Source of the DNA: Paraburkholderia phenazinium
GTDB taxonomy: Bacteria; Pseudomonadota; Gammaproteobacteria; Burkholderiales; Burkholderiaceae
DNA length: 64,000 nucleotides
Direction of reading: 5' to 3'
Assembly (NCBI RefSeq): GCF_900100735.1
Contig: NZ_FNCJ01000017.1
Span: 1 to 64,000 of the forward strand
The translations under genes and the position numbers were made by a program. The notes below the pieces were generated by a model that had not been told where the DNA came from, searched no databases, and saw nothing but the letters and a program-made list of their open reading frames with translations. Below, one piece after another: positions 34,515-43,919 of the stretch. Within the stretch, counting starts at the first letter, position 1, and every line of letters begins with the position of its first letter.

Positions 34515-34742
34515 TTAGATGTGAACGATTTCCCAGTCGGAGATTTGCTCCGGGATTTCGAGCGTCGAGGTGTCGGCTTCGGACAGATGCGGACAGCAGA
34601 CGCCCCGTGCGAGGTCGTCAGCAGCCAACTGAGGGCTGGCAAATGCGCCCAGCTTCGTGTTGCCGAACGATGCTTCCCAGCCGTCCTTGCCGGGCAAAAT
34701 GTAGAACGATCCTTCCGTCGAACCAAAGCGAAAGCCTTCCAT
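34515..34742 (-). CDS. Small orphan protein, 75 aa
   Basis: A 75-aa protein beginning MEGFRFGSTEGSFYILPGKD, with RGVCCPHLSEADTSTLEIP near the C-terminus. ATG 34742 has GGGAGAG 5-6 nt upstream, preferable to the in-frame ATGs at 34766 and 34760. It looks like a folded small protein of unknown function. It lies downstream of a LanC-like gene on the same strand but 330 bp away; the paired cysteines do not make it a convincing lanthipeptide precursor. Confidence 0.6.
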   Translation of the reverse strand: MEGFRFGSTEGSFYILPGKDGWEASFGNTKLGAFASPQLAADDLARGVCCPHLSEADTSTLEIPEQISDWEIVHI

Positions 34743-35075
34743 TTTTTCTCTCCCGATCATTATCAAAAATGCGAATCCGTGGCTGACCTGCGTACGTGAC
34801 GCGGGTCGGTTCCGGGGTGGATCTCGCGGGGCGGGTGCCGCAGCCTGCTCGATCCAGCCGTCCAGAACGCCGGCTCATGTAAAAGAGTCTACGTGAGCGA
34901 GGCGCCGGAAAAGCGGCGATGTCGGGATCGTTGTATTAAAAAAGATGCATTAAAAACAATGTGTTATTGAGTTTGTTCCGGATTATGGAATGTGGGACGG
35001 CATTGCGAAACGGCCGGTTTGTGCCATGCACCACGATTTTTTGTAGTGCAACGACTCATGCCACATCGTGAAATT

Positions 35076-36065
35076 TCAGGGGTGGGCCGTTCCGCTCGCC
35101 GCGCCATAGAACACGTCCAAAGTCGGGAACGCAGCCGTGCCGCGCAGGCAGTCCCATAGATAGATGGCAAAACCAGGGTCGCCGGTCCACAGCGAATAGC
35201 GCAGTTGTCCATAGGCCGCCTCATCGGCCTCGGTCTGGACGATGCCGTGCATCGCGAAAGCCCTCGCGCGCTCGAGCCACTTGATGTCGCCGGTGCGCTG
35301 GTAGAGGACCAGAAACGCGTAACCGTTGCCACCGGTGCCGTGACACAGGTTCGAACCCTTCGTGAGCGGTCCCGCGCTCCAGACCGCTTCACCGCCGGCA
35401 AGCAGCAGCGGATCGAGTTCGCGGCTTGGCAGGTGCGCGAGGCAGACGATGAAACCCGGCGCACCGTGGCACAACTGCATGAGCTTGCGCGGCGTACGGC
35501 CTTCGGGAGTATCGAGGAAGGCGCGCCAGTTCGCCTTGCCATTCTCGAGTGTCGCGGTCTGCCGCACCGTATTGACGATGCGCTGCTCCCACTCGCTCCA
35601 GGTGGCCGCGTCTAGCAGATGCCGGCCGCGTATCAGCGGCAGTGCGGTGGCGACGAAACCGTGGACGCCGTCGATGTACGTCGACTCTGTGCCGTACATA
35701 TCCTGCGTCCAGTAGTGACAGCCGTGCTGCTCCGACCACTTCAGTTCGGAAGCGAGTTGCTCGGCGGTCCGGCGAAACAGGTCGGCCCAGCGTTCGTCCT
35801 GCGTGCGTTCGTGGAGCAAGGACGCGGCCAGCAGCGTGCCGGGCGAACCCCACATCAGTTCGCGAGTGGGGTTGTCGAGATTGCTACGGATCAGTTGGTC
35901 GAGCCGATCGGCGAGCGCTGCGCTCGGAGCGTGTCCGTACTCGAGCATCAGCCAGGGCGTCTCGCCCATTAGCCACGACGCGAAGAACGTGCTGTCATTT
36001 TCTTCGAGCCATATGCGATTCGATTCGCGCAGGGCGTCGGGAAAGCGCTTGCGTCTCACGCCCAT
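35076..36065 (-). CDS. LanC-like protein, N-terminally shortened
   Basis: A 329-aa LanC-like protein. The zinc-site pattern of lanthionine cyclases is intact: a His in YIDGVHGFVATALP, Cys in LCHGAPG and Cys-His in LCHGTGGNG, spaced as expected, plus LMWGSPGTLLAA. Bacterial LanC-like proteins are usually about 400 aa or more. Here the protein begins about 80 residues late in the toroid, with an in-frame stop 45 bp upstream (36108-36110) and no ribosome-binding site. It may be a 5'-truncated gene. No dehydratase (lanB/lanM) or precursor gene is nearby, so lanthipeptide synthesis here is unlikely. Confidence 0.7.
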   Translation of the reverse strand: MGVRRKRFPDALRESNRIWLEENDSTFFASWLMGETPWLMLEYGHAPSAALADRLDQLIRSNLDNPTRELMWGSPGTLLAASLLHERTQDERWADLFRRTAEQLASELKWSEQHGCHYWTQDMYGTESTYIDGVHGFVATALPLIRGRHLLDAATWSEWEQRIVNTVRQTATLENGKANWRAFLDTPEGRTPRKLMQLCHGAPGFIVCLAHLPSRELDPLLLAGGEAVWSAGPLTKGSNLCHGTGGNGYAFLVLYQRTGDIKWLERARAFAMHGIVQTEADEAAYGQLRYSLWTGDPGFAIYLWDCLRGTAAFPTLDVFYGAASGTAHP

Positions 36066-36295
36066 CGCGCCGGCGAATCCGCTTGCGAATCGCCTTACGC
36101 TGTCCGATCATCTAGCCGATGCCGATGATGCCCCAGGATAAGGGCATTGTCGAAAAACGCATTAGATGCATTTGCCGGGAGTGATACCGATGTCGCATAT
36201 CGTTGCGGAGGGTTCACCGCAGATGTCCCATTTTCCAGGTGATGCGGAAATAGAGGCGCTGCTCGCGCAACGCGCCTCGCCGTTTGCTGACGCCG

Positions 36296-36589
36296 ATGCC
36301 GCCGCTTCGCCACGAGACGCCGCTTGATCCCGCTGTATTGGTGGCATACGTGGGCCACTACGAGCTGCGACCCGGCGTCGTCATGATGATTACGCTGCAG
36401 AACAACCAGTTGTATGCGCAACTAACCGGCCAAAATCGCTTTCCAGTCCATCCGGAAGGCGAGCGGTGTTTCTTCTACACAATCATAGATGCACAGATCA
36501 TCTTTGACGTGGAGGCGAATGGCGAAGCGTCCTGGTTGACGCACCACCAGAACGGACTCGATCATCGTGCACCCAGAATCGAAGCATGA
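36296..36589 (+). pseudogene. DUF3471-domain fragment
   Basis: A 98-codon open frame matching the DUF3471 domain that usually ends serine-hydrolase (beta-lactamase-like) proteins: ETPLDPAVLVAYVGHYEL, GVVMMITLQNNQLYAQLTGQ, RFPVHPEGERCFFY, IIFDVEANGEASWLTHH. The hydrolase part is missing and no ribosome-binding site precedes it. Upstream, a 45-codon frame (36190-36327) overlaps it in another frame. I read it as a gene remnant next to the shortened LanC-like gene, though a stand-alone domain protein cannot be excluded. Confidence 0.55.
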
Positions 36590-36712
36590 GCGCGCCAGCC
36601 GCGCACTGTAGCCCGCGCCGTCTCGTTGAGGCGGCTCACTGTTTGCGCCGGGCAAGCACGCATGCCGCGGCGCGCAAGATGGATCAAACTAACAAACCAA
36701 CGGAGTAAATCG

Positions 36713-37360
36713 ATGACGTACGCGCTCTACTACTCGCCGGGTGCGGCGAGCATGGCGGTTCACTGGATGCTGATCGAGGCGCAGATTCCCTTCGAGGCGC
36801 GGCTGATCAATATCGACGAGGGTGCGCAACACGACCCCGAGTATCGGCGCCTGAACCCGGCAGGACGGGTGCCGACCCTGATCGTCGACGGCGTGCCGCG
36901 TCACGAATCCACCGCCTTGCTGATGCTGCTCGCCGAGCGCCATCCGGCTGCCGGTCTCGCGCCGGCGCCGGGCTCGCCGGAACGGGCCGAGTGGCTGGAG
37001 TTGATGGTGTTTATGGCCAACACGGTCCTGCCGGCGATGCGCGACTGGTTCTACGCGGGTGAGGACGGCGACCCGGCGGGTGCGGAAGCGGTCCAGGCGC
37101 TCGCGCGGCGCCGGATCGAGCAAAGCTGGGACAGGCTCGATGCCCTGCTTGCCGATGGCCGCGCCTACCTGGTGGGCGGGAAACTCAGTACAGCAGATTT
37201 TCTCGCGGTGATGCTGATGCGCTGGTCGCGCAACATGCCGCGCAAGGCCCTGGCGTGGCCGCACCTTGCGGTTTATATCGGCAAGCTGCGCGCTTTGCCG
37301 TCGTTTATCGAGCTCAATGTGAGAGAAGGCCTGAGCGACTGGAGCAATCCGGCAAGCTAG
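36713..37360 (+). CDS. Glutathione S-transferase family protein
   Basis: A 215-aa GST. The N-terminal thioredoxin-like half (YALYYSPGAASMAVHWMLIE, RVPTLIVDGVPRHESTALLM) has the cis-Pro and the E-S pair that hold glutathione. The helical C-terminal half has the structural LSTADFLAVMLMRWSR motif. It conjugates or binds glutathione; substrate unknown. ATG 36713 follows GGAG. Lies downstream of the DUF3471 remnant. Confidence 0.9.
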   Translation: MTYALYYSPGAASMAVHWMLIEAQIPFEARLINIDEGAQHDPEYRRLNPAGRVPTLIVDGVPRHESTALLMLLAERHPAAGLAPAPGSPERAEWLELMVFMANTVLPAMRDWFYAGEDGDPAGAEAVQALARRRIEQSWDRLDALLADGRAYLVGGKLSTADFLAVMLMRWSRNMPRKALAWPHLAVYIGKLRALPSFIELNVREGLSDWSNPAS

Positions 37361-37461
37361 CGTCAAGAGAGCGCTGCCGCTTTGCAAGCGCATGGGGATG
37401 CGCGTATCGCGCGACGAACCCATCCCTATGCGCCATGATTGATGTGCCCAAGGAGAGGTGA

Positions 37462-37626
37462 ATGATCTCGGCTTTGCTTGAAACGCTAGGGGCGCTCGCG
37501 ATCCTTGCAAGCATCGCTATCAAAGTGAGCGCATTTCGCACGGGTGCGAGTGAGAACGCTAAAGATGAGCGCTTTCTTCAGCCGCACGAGCGCGCCAGGC
37601 AAACCCACAAGCGATCGCGGCGCTGA
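37462..37626 (+). CDS. Very small single-helix membrane protein, 54 aa
   Basis: A 54-aa frame with a strong ribosome-binding site AAGGAGAGG directly before the ATG. Residues about 3-22 (SALLETLGALAILASIAIKV) form one predicted hydrophobic helix; the rest is a basic tail (ERARQTHKRSRR). Small one-helix proteins of this sort often go unannotated. Function unknown. It lies between the GST and the first prolyl oligopeptidase, the latter starting 87 bp later. Confidence 0.6.
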   Translation: MISALLETLGALAILASIAIKVSAFRTGASENAKDERFLQPHERARQTHKRSRR

Positions 37627-37674
37627 GCCTCGCGCACAGGTTTTATGAATCCTCTAGTCGGCGAGTCTCGAGTC

Positions 37675-37697
37675 GCGGTAATCTTGCGGCGCCTCGT
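37675..37697. repeat. 23-bp upstream repeat, copy 1
   Basis: Identical over 23 bp to 39948-39970. Each copy lies 16 bp before the start codon of one of the two tandem S9 peptidase genes, showing that the duplication included the 5' region. Confidence 0.8.
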
Positions 37698-37713
37698 TAC
37701 TCAGGAAGCACCA

Positions 37714-39900
37714 ATGAAACCAACAAAGTCTTTCCTTGCTGTCACGCTTGTCACCGCCTTGCTCGCCGCCTCCGCCGGCGCTCGCGCGGCTGAGGGTCCT
37801 CCGGTTGCACCGGTGCGACCCGTCACGGATACCTACTTCGGCACGCCGGTAGTCGACAACTACCGCTACATGGAGAACCTGAAAGATCCGCAAGTCCAGC
37901 GCTGGATGAAAGCGCAGGCGCGCTATACGCGCACGGTGCTCGATGCGATTCCCGGACGTGCCGCGCTGGCCCAGCGCATTCTCTCGTTGGGCGGCAAGGA
38001 TCTGCGCCGCGATCAATTCGTGCGCCGCGGCGACCGGCTCTTCTACGAGCTGATGGATCCGGGCGCCAATCTGCCCAAGCTGGCTTACCGCGACGGCATC
38101 AACGGCGCGGAACACGTTCTGGTGGATCCGGCCAAGCTCGCGAAGGATCGCGCGCATCATTACTCGCTCGACTGGTTTTCGCCCTCATGGGACGGCCGTT
38201 ACGTGGTCTACGGCATTTCCGAAGGCGGCTCCGAAGAAAGCGTGCTGCATATCGTCGACCTGAGCACCGGCAAGCAGCTTGCCGAGCGTATCGACCGTAC
38301 GTCCGATAGCGTGGTTTCCTGGCGCAACGATAACCGCTCCTTCTTCTATATGCGTTATCCGAAGATGGGCCCCGATACGCCGTCCTCGCAAACCGACTAC
38401 AACGCGGTGAGCTTCCTGCACGTCCTCGGTCAGAATCCCGATGGCGCCGGCGACGAGGCGGTGTTCGGCAAGGGTGTCTCCGCCAGTGTCGATGTGCCGG
38501 ACGGTCAGGGCGCTTATGTGTTGTTGTCGCCCGATTCGCCGTATGCAGTGGCGGTGGCGAACCACAACATGGACGACGCCCCCAATTCGTTTTACATCGT
38601 CCCGCTTGCGCAGATCGATGGTGCACGCACGCCGTGGCAAAAAATCGCCACTCCCGCAGACGGCGTGACCGGTGTGCGTTTGCACGGCGAACGTCTTTAC
38701 CTCCTGTCGGACAAGGGCGCCTCGCGCTACCAGATCCTGTCGTTGCCGCTCGCGCATCCGGATCTTGCGCAGGCCGAGGTGGTCGTGCCCGAAGGCCCGA
38801 ATGTGATCGACTCGTTCGATCTCGCGAGCGATGCGATTTACCTCGGCGAACGGGCGGGCCCGAGCTTCCAGTTAAAGCGCGTGTCGTTCGACGGCAAGGA
38901 TAGCCAGACGATCGAACTGCCGTTTGCGGGCACCGTGGCGGACCTGAGCACCGATCCGCGCGAGCCGGGCCTGATGTTCAACCTGCAGGGCTGGGTCAAG
39001 GCGCCGCGTGAGCTGGCCTACGATCCGAACAGCAACGCCGCCACCGATACCGGCCTGATTCCGCCGGCCAAGACCGAATCGGACGACATCGAGGCGCACG
39101 ACGAGTTTGCCGTGAGCTATGACGGTACGCGCATTCCGGTGTCGATCATCGCGAAGAAGGGCGTGACGCGCGACGGCTCGCATCCCACCATCGTGACGGG
39201 CTATGCCAGCTACGGCACCTCGATGGATCCCTACTACGATCCGACCATGCAGGCGTGGATCGAGCAAGGTGGCATCCTCGCGGTCTCGCATATGCGCGGC
39301 GGCGGCGAGTATGGCGACGCGTGGCACCGTGCCGGGCAGAAGCTCACGAAGATCAACACGCTGCTCGACTTCGTCGCGTCCGCGCAATACATGGTCGATC
39401 AGCACTACACGCAGCCGAAGCTCCTCGCGGCGAACAGTGCGAGCGCAGGGGGCATCGTGATGGGCGGCGCGCTGGAGATCGACCCGGGCCTGTTCCGCGT
39501 GGTCCTCGACGACGTCGGCGATTCGGACTCCCTGCGTTCCGAAACCGCGCCGAACGGACCGCCGAACGTGCCGGAGTTCGGTTCGACCGCGACCGAAAGC
39601 GGTTTTCACGGCCTGTACTCGATGAGCGCCTATGCCCACGTGCATGACGGCACGCCGTATCCGGCCGTGATGTTCACGACCGGCGCCAACGATCCGCGGG
39701 TGCCCTCGTGGCACATGCTGAAGATGACGGCTCGCGTGCAGGCGGCCACCAGCAGCGGGCTGCCGGTGCTGTTACGAGTCGACTACGACGCGGGCCACGG
39801 GATTGGCTCCAGCCTCACGCAAGCAGCCAACGAACTCGCCGACGAGTGGTCGTTCGCGTTGTGGCAGATGGGCGAGCCGGGTTTTCAGTCTAAGCAATAG
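37714..39900 (+). CDS. Prolyl oligopeptidase family protein (S9), exported, copy 1
   Basis: A 728-aa S9 serine peptidase with an N-terminal signal peptide (FLAVTLVTALLAASAGARA). The seven-bladed propeller is followed by an alpha/beta hydrolase domain. The nucleophile is S577 in ANSASAGGIVMGG; the acid is in TTGANDPRV and the histidine in DYDAGHGIGSS. It cuts short proline-containing peptides, probably in the periplasm. Position -2 to the nucleophile is Ser rather than the usual Gly. AGGAAG precedes ATG 37714. A paralogue of equal length follows 86 bp later. Confidence 0.9.
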   Translation: MKPTKSFLAVTLVTALLAASAGARAAEGPPVAPVRPVTDTYFGTPVVDNYRYMENLKDPQVQRWMKAQARYTRTVLDAIPGRAALAQRILSLGGKDLRRDQFVRRGDRLFYELMDPGANLPKLAYRDGINGAEHVLVDPAKLAKDRAHHYSLDWFSPSWDGRYVVYGISEGGSEESVLHIVDLSTGKQLAERIDRTSDSVVSWRNDNRSFFYMRYPKMGPDTPSSQTDYNAVSFLHVLGQNPDGAGDEAVFGKGVSASVDVPDGQGAYVLLSPDSPYAVAVANHNMDDAPNSFYIVPLAQIDGARTPWQKIATPADGVTGVRLHGERLYLLSDKGASRYQILSLPLAHPDLAQAEVVVPEGPNVIDSFDLASDAIYLGERAGPSFQLKRVSFDGKDSQTIELPFAGTVADLSTDPREPGLMFNLQGWVKAPRELAYDPNSNAATDTGLIPPAKTESDDIEAHDEFAVSYDGTRIPVSIIAKKGVTRDGSHPTIVTGYASYGTSMDPYYDPTMQAWIEQGGILAVSHMRGGGEYGDAWHRAGQKLTKINTLLDFVASAQYMVDQHYTQPKLLAANSASAGGIVMGGALEIDPGLFRVVLDDVGDSDSLRSETAPNGPPNVPEFGSTATESGFHGLYSMSAYAHVHDGTPYPAVMFTTGANDPRVPSWHMLKMTARVQAATSSGLPVLLRVDYDAGHGIGSSLTQAANELADEWSFALWQMGEPGFQSKQ

Positions 39901-39947
39901 CGCGCTAGCCGCGCTTTTTTGAACCTCTAGTCAGCTTGCCGTAAGAC

Positions 39948-39970
39948 GCGGTAATCTTGCGGCGCCTCGT
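39948..39970. repeat. 23-bp upstream repeat, copy 2
   Basis: The second copy of the 23-bp direct repeat (first at 37675-37697), 16 bp before the second peptidase gene. Flanking bases on both sides are also similar, so the duplicated unit begins upstream of it. Confidence 0.8.
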
Positions 39971-39986
39971 ACCTTTGGAAGCTCGA

Positions 39987-42173
39987 ATGAAACCAACCCA
40001 GTCTTTCCTGGCCGTAACGTTTGCCGCTGCCTTGCTCGCCGCCTCCGCCGCGGCGCAGGCGGCGCAAGGGCAACCGGTGGCGCCGGTGCGCCCGGTGACG
40101 GATACCTACTTCGGTACGCCGGTAGTCGACAACTACCGCTACATGGAGAACCTGAAGGATCCTGAAGTTCAGACCTGGATGAAAGATCAGGCTGGCTACA
40201 CCCGCAAGGTGCTCGACGCCATTCCCGGCCGCGCCGAGCTGGCGCAGCAAATCGAAGGCCTGATGGGCGGCGATCTGCATCGCTTCAACTTCGAACGTCG
40301 CGGCGAGCGGATCTTCTACGAAGTGCTGGAGCCGGGCGCCAATCTGCCCAAGCTCGCGTATCGCGACAGCCTCCAGGGCGAGGAACACGTTCTGGTCGAC
40401 CCGGCCAAGCTCGCCAAAGATAGCGCGCATCACTTCGCGCTCGACTGGTTCTCGCCGTCGGGCGATGGCCGTTACGTGGCCTACGGCATCTCCGAAGGCG
40501 GCTCGGAAAAGAGCGTGCTGCATGTGGTCGATCTGCAAACCGGCAGCGATCTCGCCGAGACCATCGACCGTGCGGAGGACTGCGTCGTCTCCTGGCGCAA
40601 CGACAACCGCTCGTTCTTCTATCTGCGCTATCCGAAACCCGGCCCCGATACGCCGCCGTCGAAGATGCTGTACAACGCCGTGACGTACCTCCACGTGCTC
40701 GGCCAGAACACCAGCGGCGATGGAGACGAGGCCGTGTTCGGCCACGGTGTCTCACCGAAGCTCGACGTGGCCGAAGGGCAGGGCACCTATGTGCTGTTGG
40801 CGCCCGATTCGCCGTATGCCGTTGCGGTGGTGAATCACAACATGGACAACAACCCCAATATCTTCTATGTCGTGCGGCTCGATCAGATCCATGGCGCCGA
40901 CACGCCGTGGCAAAAGATCGCCTCGACCGAAGACGGGGTGACCGACGTGCGTCTGCATGGCGACCGGCTGTATCTGCTCTCGGAGAAGGGCGCGGCACGC
41001 TTCCAGATTCTCTCGGTGCCGGCTGAGCATCCCGATCTCGCGCATGCCGACGTGGTGGTGCCCGAAGGCCCCAATGTGATCGACGCCTTCGCTTTGGGCA
41101 GCGACGCGATGTATATCAGCGAACGGGCGGGGGCGAGCTTCCAGTTGAAGCGCGTATCGTTCGACGGCAAGGAAACCCAGACGATCAGCCTGCCGTTTGC
41201 GGGCACGGTGGTCGACTTGACGACCGATCCGCGCCAGCCAGGTGCGATGTTCGGCATGCAGGGCTGGGTGAAGGCGCCGCGTGAATTCGCCTACGACCCG
41301 AAGACCAATGTGGCGAGCGACACCGGCCTGGTTCCGCCGTCGAAGACGGAGTCCGACGATATCGAGGCACACGACGAGTTCGCCACCAGTTATGACGGCA
41401 CGCGCATTCCGGTGTCGATCATCGCGCAGAAGGGCGTCAAGCGCGACGGTTCGCATCCGACCATCGTGTTCGGCTATGGCAGCTATGGTGTGTCGATGGA
41501 TCCGGTATACCGTCCGCAGTGGAAAGCGTGGCTCGATCAGGGTGGCATCATCGCAGTGTCGCATATGCGCGGCGGCGGCGAGTATGGCGATGCCTGGCAC
41601 CGTGCCGGTCAGAAGCTCACCAAGATCAACACCATCCTCGACTTCAACGCTAGCGCCCAGTACCTGATCGACCAGCGCTACACGCAGTCGAAGTATCTCG
41701 CGGCGAATAGCGCCAGCGCGGGCGGTATCGTGATGGGCGGTGCGATGGAGATCAACCCGGCGCTGTTCCGGGTGGTGATGGACGATGTGGGCCTATCCGA
41801 TGCGTTGCGCTTCGAGACGGAGCCGAACGGCCCGCCGAACGTGCCCGAAATGGGTTCCTCGTCGAATGAGGCTGGCTTCCATGGTCTCTATGCGATGAGC
41901 GCCTATGCGCATATCCATGACGGCACGCCGTACCCGGCAATCATCTTCACGACCGGGGCGAACGATCCGCGTGTCTCCTCGTGGCACATGCTGAAGATGG
42001 CGGCGCGGATGCAGGAGGCCACCAGCAGCGGGCATCCGGTGCTGTTGCGCATCGACTTCGACGCGGGCCATGGGATGGGTTCGAGCATGTCGCAGCGTGC
42101 CAATTTGCTGGCCGACGAGTGGGCGTTCACGCTCTGGCAGATGGGCAAGCCGGGGTTCCAGCCGCAGCATTGA
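39987..42173 (+). CDS. Prolyl oligopeptidase family protein (S9), exported, copy 2
   Basis: A 728-aa paralogue of the preceding gene with the same signal peptide style (FLAVTFAAALLAASAAAQA), the same nucleophile position S577 (ANSASAGGIVMGG) and the same acid and histidine blocks (TTGANDPRV, DFDAGHGMGSS). Most residues are identical by eye. Differences cluster in the propeller and around the substrate entrance, which would suit altered specificity. ATG 39987 has GGAAG upstream. A strong hairpin follows the stop. Confidence 0.9.
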   Translation: MKPTQSFLAVTFAAALLAASAAAQAAQGQPVAPVRPVTDTYFGTPVVDNYRYMENLKDPEVQTWMKDQAGYTRKVLDAIPGRAELAQQIEGLMGGDLHRFNFERRGERIFYEVLEPGANLPKLAYRDSLQGEEHVLVDPAKLAKDSAHHFALDWFSPSGDGRYVAYGISEGGSEKSVLHVVDLQTGSDLAETIDRAEDCVVSWRNDNRSFFYLRYPKPGPDTPPSKMLYNAVTYLHVLGQNTSGDGDEAVFGHGVSPKLDVAEGQGTYVLLAPDSPYAVAVVNHNMDNNPNIFYVVRLDQIHGADTPWQKIASTEDGVTDVRLHGDRLYLLSEKGAARFQILSVPAEHPDLAHADVVVPEGPNVIDAFALGSDAMYISERAGASFQLKRVSFDGKETQTISLPFAGTVVDLTTDPRQPGAMFGMQGWVKAPREFAYDPKTNVASDTGLVPPSKTESDDIEAHDEFATSYDGTRIPVSIIAQKGVKRDGSHPTIVFGYGSYGVSMDPVYRPQWKAWLDQGGIIAVSHMRGGGEYGDAWHRAGQKLTKINTILDFNASAQYLIDQRYTQSKYLAANSASAGGIVMGGAMEINPALFRVVMDDVGLSDALRFETEPNGPPNVPEMGSSSNEAGFHGLYAMSAYAHIHDGTPYPAIIFTTGANDPRVSSWHMLKMAARMQEATSSGHPVLLRIDFDAGHGMGSSMSQRANLLADEWAFTLWQMGKPGFQPQH

Positions 42174-42179
42174 GGTAGG

Positions 42180-42208
42180 AGGCGACGGGTGCCAAGCACC
42201 CGTCGCCT
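42180..42208. terminator. Bidirectional terminator between S9 peptidase and symporter
   Basis: A perfect 13-bp stem (42180-42192 with 42196-42208) with a 3-nt loop caa sits between two convergent genes, 6 bp after one stop and 5 bp before the other. It probably serves both transcripts. Confidence 0.8.
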
Positions 42209-42213
42209 TGACG

Positions 42214-43689
42214 TTAAGCGCTCACGCGCCTGGGCGTCACCACCGACACCACGAAGGTCACGACGATATTCGCCGTCAGCGCGATCAGGCCGATATACAG
42301 CGGATACGTCGCATCGCCCAGATGCAGCGCGAACACAGGCTTGAGGCCCTGCGAAATCGCCATCCCGGTACCCAGCACGATCCCCACCAGCCAGCCGAGG
42401 AACAGCCCCGGCGTATTCAGGCGCCGCGTGTACAGCGAGAACACGATAGCGGGGAAAATTTGCAGAATCCACACGCCGCCGAGCAACTGCAGATCGATCG
42501 CATACTGCGTGGGCAGGAACACGATAAACAGCAGCGCGCCGAACTTCACCGCCAGCGAGACGATCTTCGCCGTGGAGGCTTCGGCGCTGGACGACATGTT
42601 CGGCGACACGATCGGACGCCACAGATTACGCGTGAACAGGTTGGCCGCGCCGATCGACATGATGGCCGCGGGCACGAGCGCGCTGATCGCAATCGCCGCC
42701 GCCGCAAAGCCGACGAACCACGACGGGAACAGCGTGCCGAACAGCGTCGGCACGACGTCCGAAGCCGACTTCACATGCACGCCGGCTGCAATCGCCATAT
42801 AGCCGAGCAGCGCGATCAGGCCCAGCAGCAACGTGTACGCCGGCAAGAAAATCGCGTTCTTGCGCACCGTCGCAGCGGAGGAGGACGACAACACCGCCGT
42901 CATCGTATGCGGATACATGAACGCGGCCAGTGCCGAGCCGAGTGCGAGCGATGCATACGCCGTGAACTGGGTCGGCTTGAGGATGATGCCTGTCGCGCCG
43001 CCCTTGGCCTTGAAATACGTATCGGCCGCGTCGAACACATGGCCGTAGCCGCCTAACTTCGACGGAATCAGCCAGATTGCCGCGATCACGACAATGTAGA
43101 TCATGATGTCCTTGACGAAGGCGATCATCGCCGGCGCCCGCAGGCCGCTCGTGTAGGTGTAGAGCGCGAGGATCACGAAGGCGACGATCAGCGGCAGTTC
43201 GCCAGTGACGCCGAGCCCCTTGATCACGACCTGCATGCCCACCAGTTGCAGCGCGATATACGGCATGGTCGCGATAATGCCGGTCAGCGCCACCGCCCCC
43301 GGGAACCATTTGCCGCCGTACTCGCCCTGGACGTAATCGGCCGCGGTAATGTGGTTTTTCGCATGCGCGATCTGCCACAGCTTCGGCATCACGGCAAACA
43401 CGAACGGATAGACGATGATCGTATAAGGCAGCGCGAAGAAGCCATACGCGCCCACCGAATACACCAGCGCCGGCACCGCGATCACGGTATAGGCGGTATA
43501 GAAGTCGCCGCCCACCAGGAACCATGAAATGACCACGCCGAACTGCCGGCCGCCAAGGCCCCACTCATGCAACTGTGTGAGGTCGCCACGCTTCCAGCGC
43601 GCAGCGAAGAAGCCCACGACCGTGACCAGCACGAAGAAGAAAATGAAAACGGTCATCGCGACCGGGTTGACTGGAATCGCATCGCTCAT
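42214..43689 (-). CDS. mctP: Sodium:solute symporter, MctP-like monocarboxylate permease
   Basis: A 491-aa SSF-family membrane protein with about 13 helices. The N-terminal HEWGLGGRQFGVVISWFLVGGDFYTAYTVI and the middle VSVFMYPH-like region (LAAFMYPHTMTAVLSSSS) are typical of MctP-type permeases for lactate, pyruvate and similar monocarboxylates or amino acids. The start ATG 43689 overlaps the stop of the upstream DUF3311 gene (ATGA), a classic coupled pair. The exact substrate is not shown. Confidence 0.88.
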   Translation of the reverse strand: MSDAIPVNPVAMTVFIFFFVLVTVVGFFAARWKRGDLTQLHEWGLGGRQFGVVISWFLVGGDFYTAYTVIAVPALVYSVGAYGFFALPYTIIVYPFVFAVMPKLWQIAHAKNHITAADYVQGEYGGKWFPGAVALTGIIATMPYIALQLVGMQVVIKGLGVTGELPLIVAFVILALYTYTSGLRAPAMIAFVKDIMIYIVVIAAIWLIPSKLGGYGHVFDAADTYFKAKGGATGIILKPTQFTAYASLALGSALAAFMYPHTMTAVLSSSSAATVRKNAIFLPAYTLLLGLIALLGYMAIAAGVHVKSASDVVPTLFGTLFPSWFVGFAAAAIAISALVPAAIMSIGAANLFTRNLWRPIVSPNMSSSAEASTAKIVSLAVKFGALLFIVFLPTQYAIDLQLLGGVWILQIFPAIVFSLYTRRLNTPGLFLGWLVGIVLGTGMAISQGLKPVFALHLGDATYPLYIGLIALTANIVVTFVVSVVTPRRVSA

Positions 43690-43919
43690 TTGAGACCCCG
43701 GTACACAACGTAGATCAGCAGGGACGTGAGCGGCACCCACAGGAACTGGTACCAGTAGAAGAACGGGAAGCCGGCGAACGACGGGCGCGTGTCGTTATAG
43801 AACGGCAGCCAGAGCAGCGCGATATACGGTATCAGCAAGATGAGCCATAGCCAGGAGCGGCCGGCCGGAGCAGTAGTTTCCAAGAAATCCCCTAGATTGT
43901 GTGTGTCGGAACGGAGCAT
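43686..43919 (-). CDS. DUF3311 small membrane protein, symporter partner
   Basis: A 77-aa protein with two hydrophobic helices (LWLILLIPYIALLWLPFY; YQFLWVPLTSLLIYVVYRG). DUF3311 proteins routinely precede SSF symporters and are thought to be accessory subunits. The stop overlaps the symporter start by 4 bp. The start at 43919 lacks a clear ribosome-binding site; a TTG in the LE position is an alternative. Confidence 0.85.
   Translation of the reverse strand: MLRSDTHNLGDFLETTAPAGRSWLWLILLIPYIALLWLPFYNDTRPSFAGFPFFYWYQFLWVPLTSLLIYVVYRGLK

Noticed and set aside
34515..34742. Could the small gene near the LanC-like gene be a lanthipeptide precursor?
   Set aside because: It lacks a leader/core pattern, has a globular-looking sequence, and no dehydratase gene is present.
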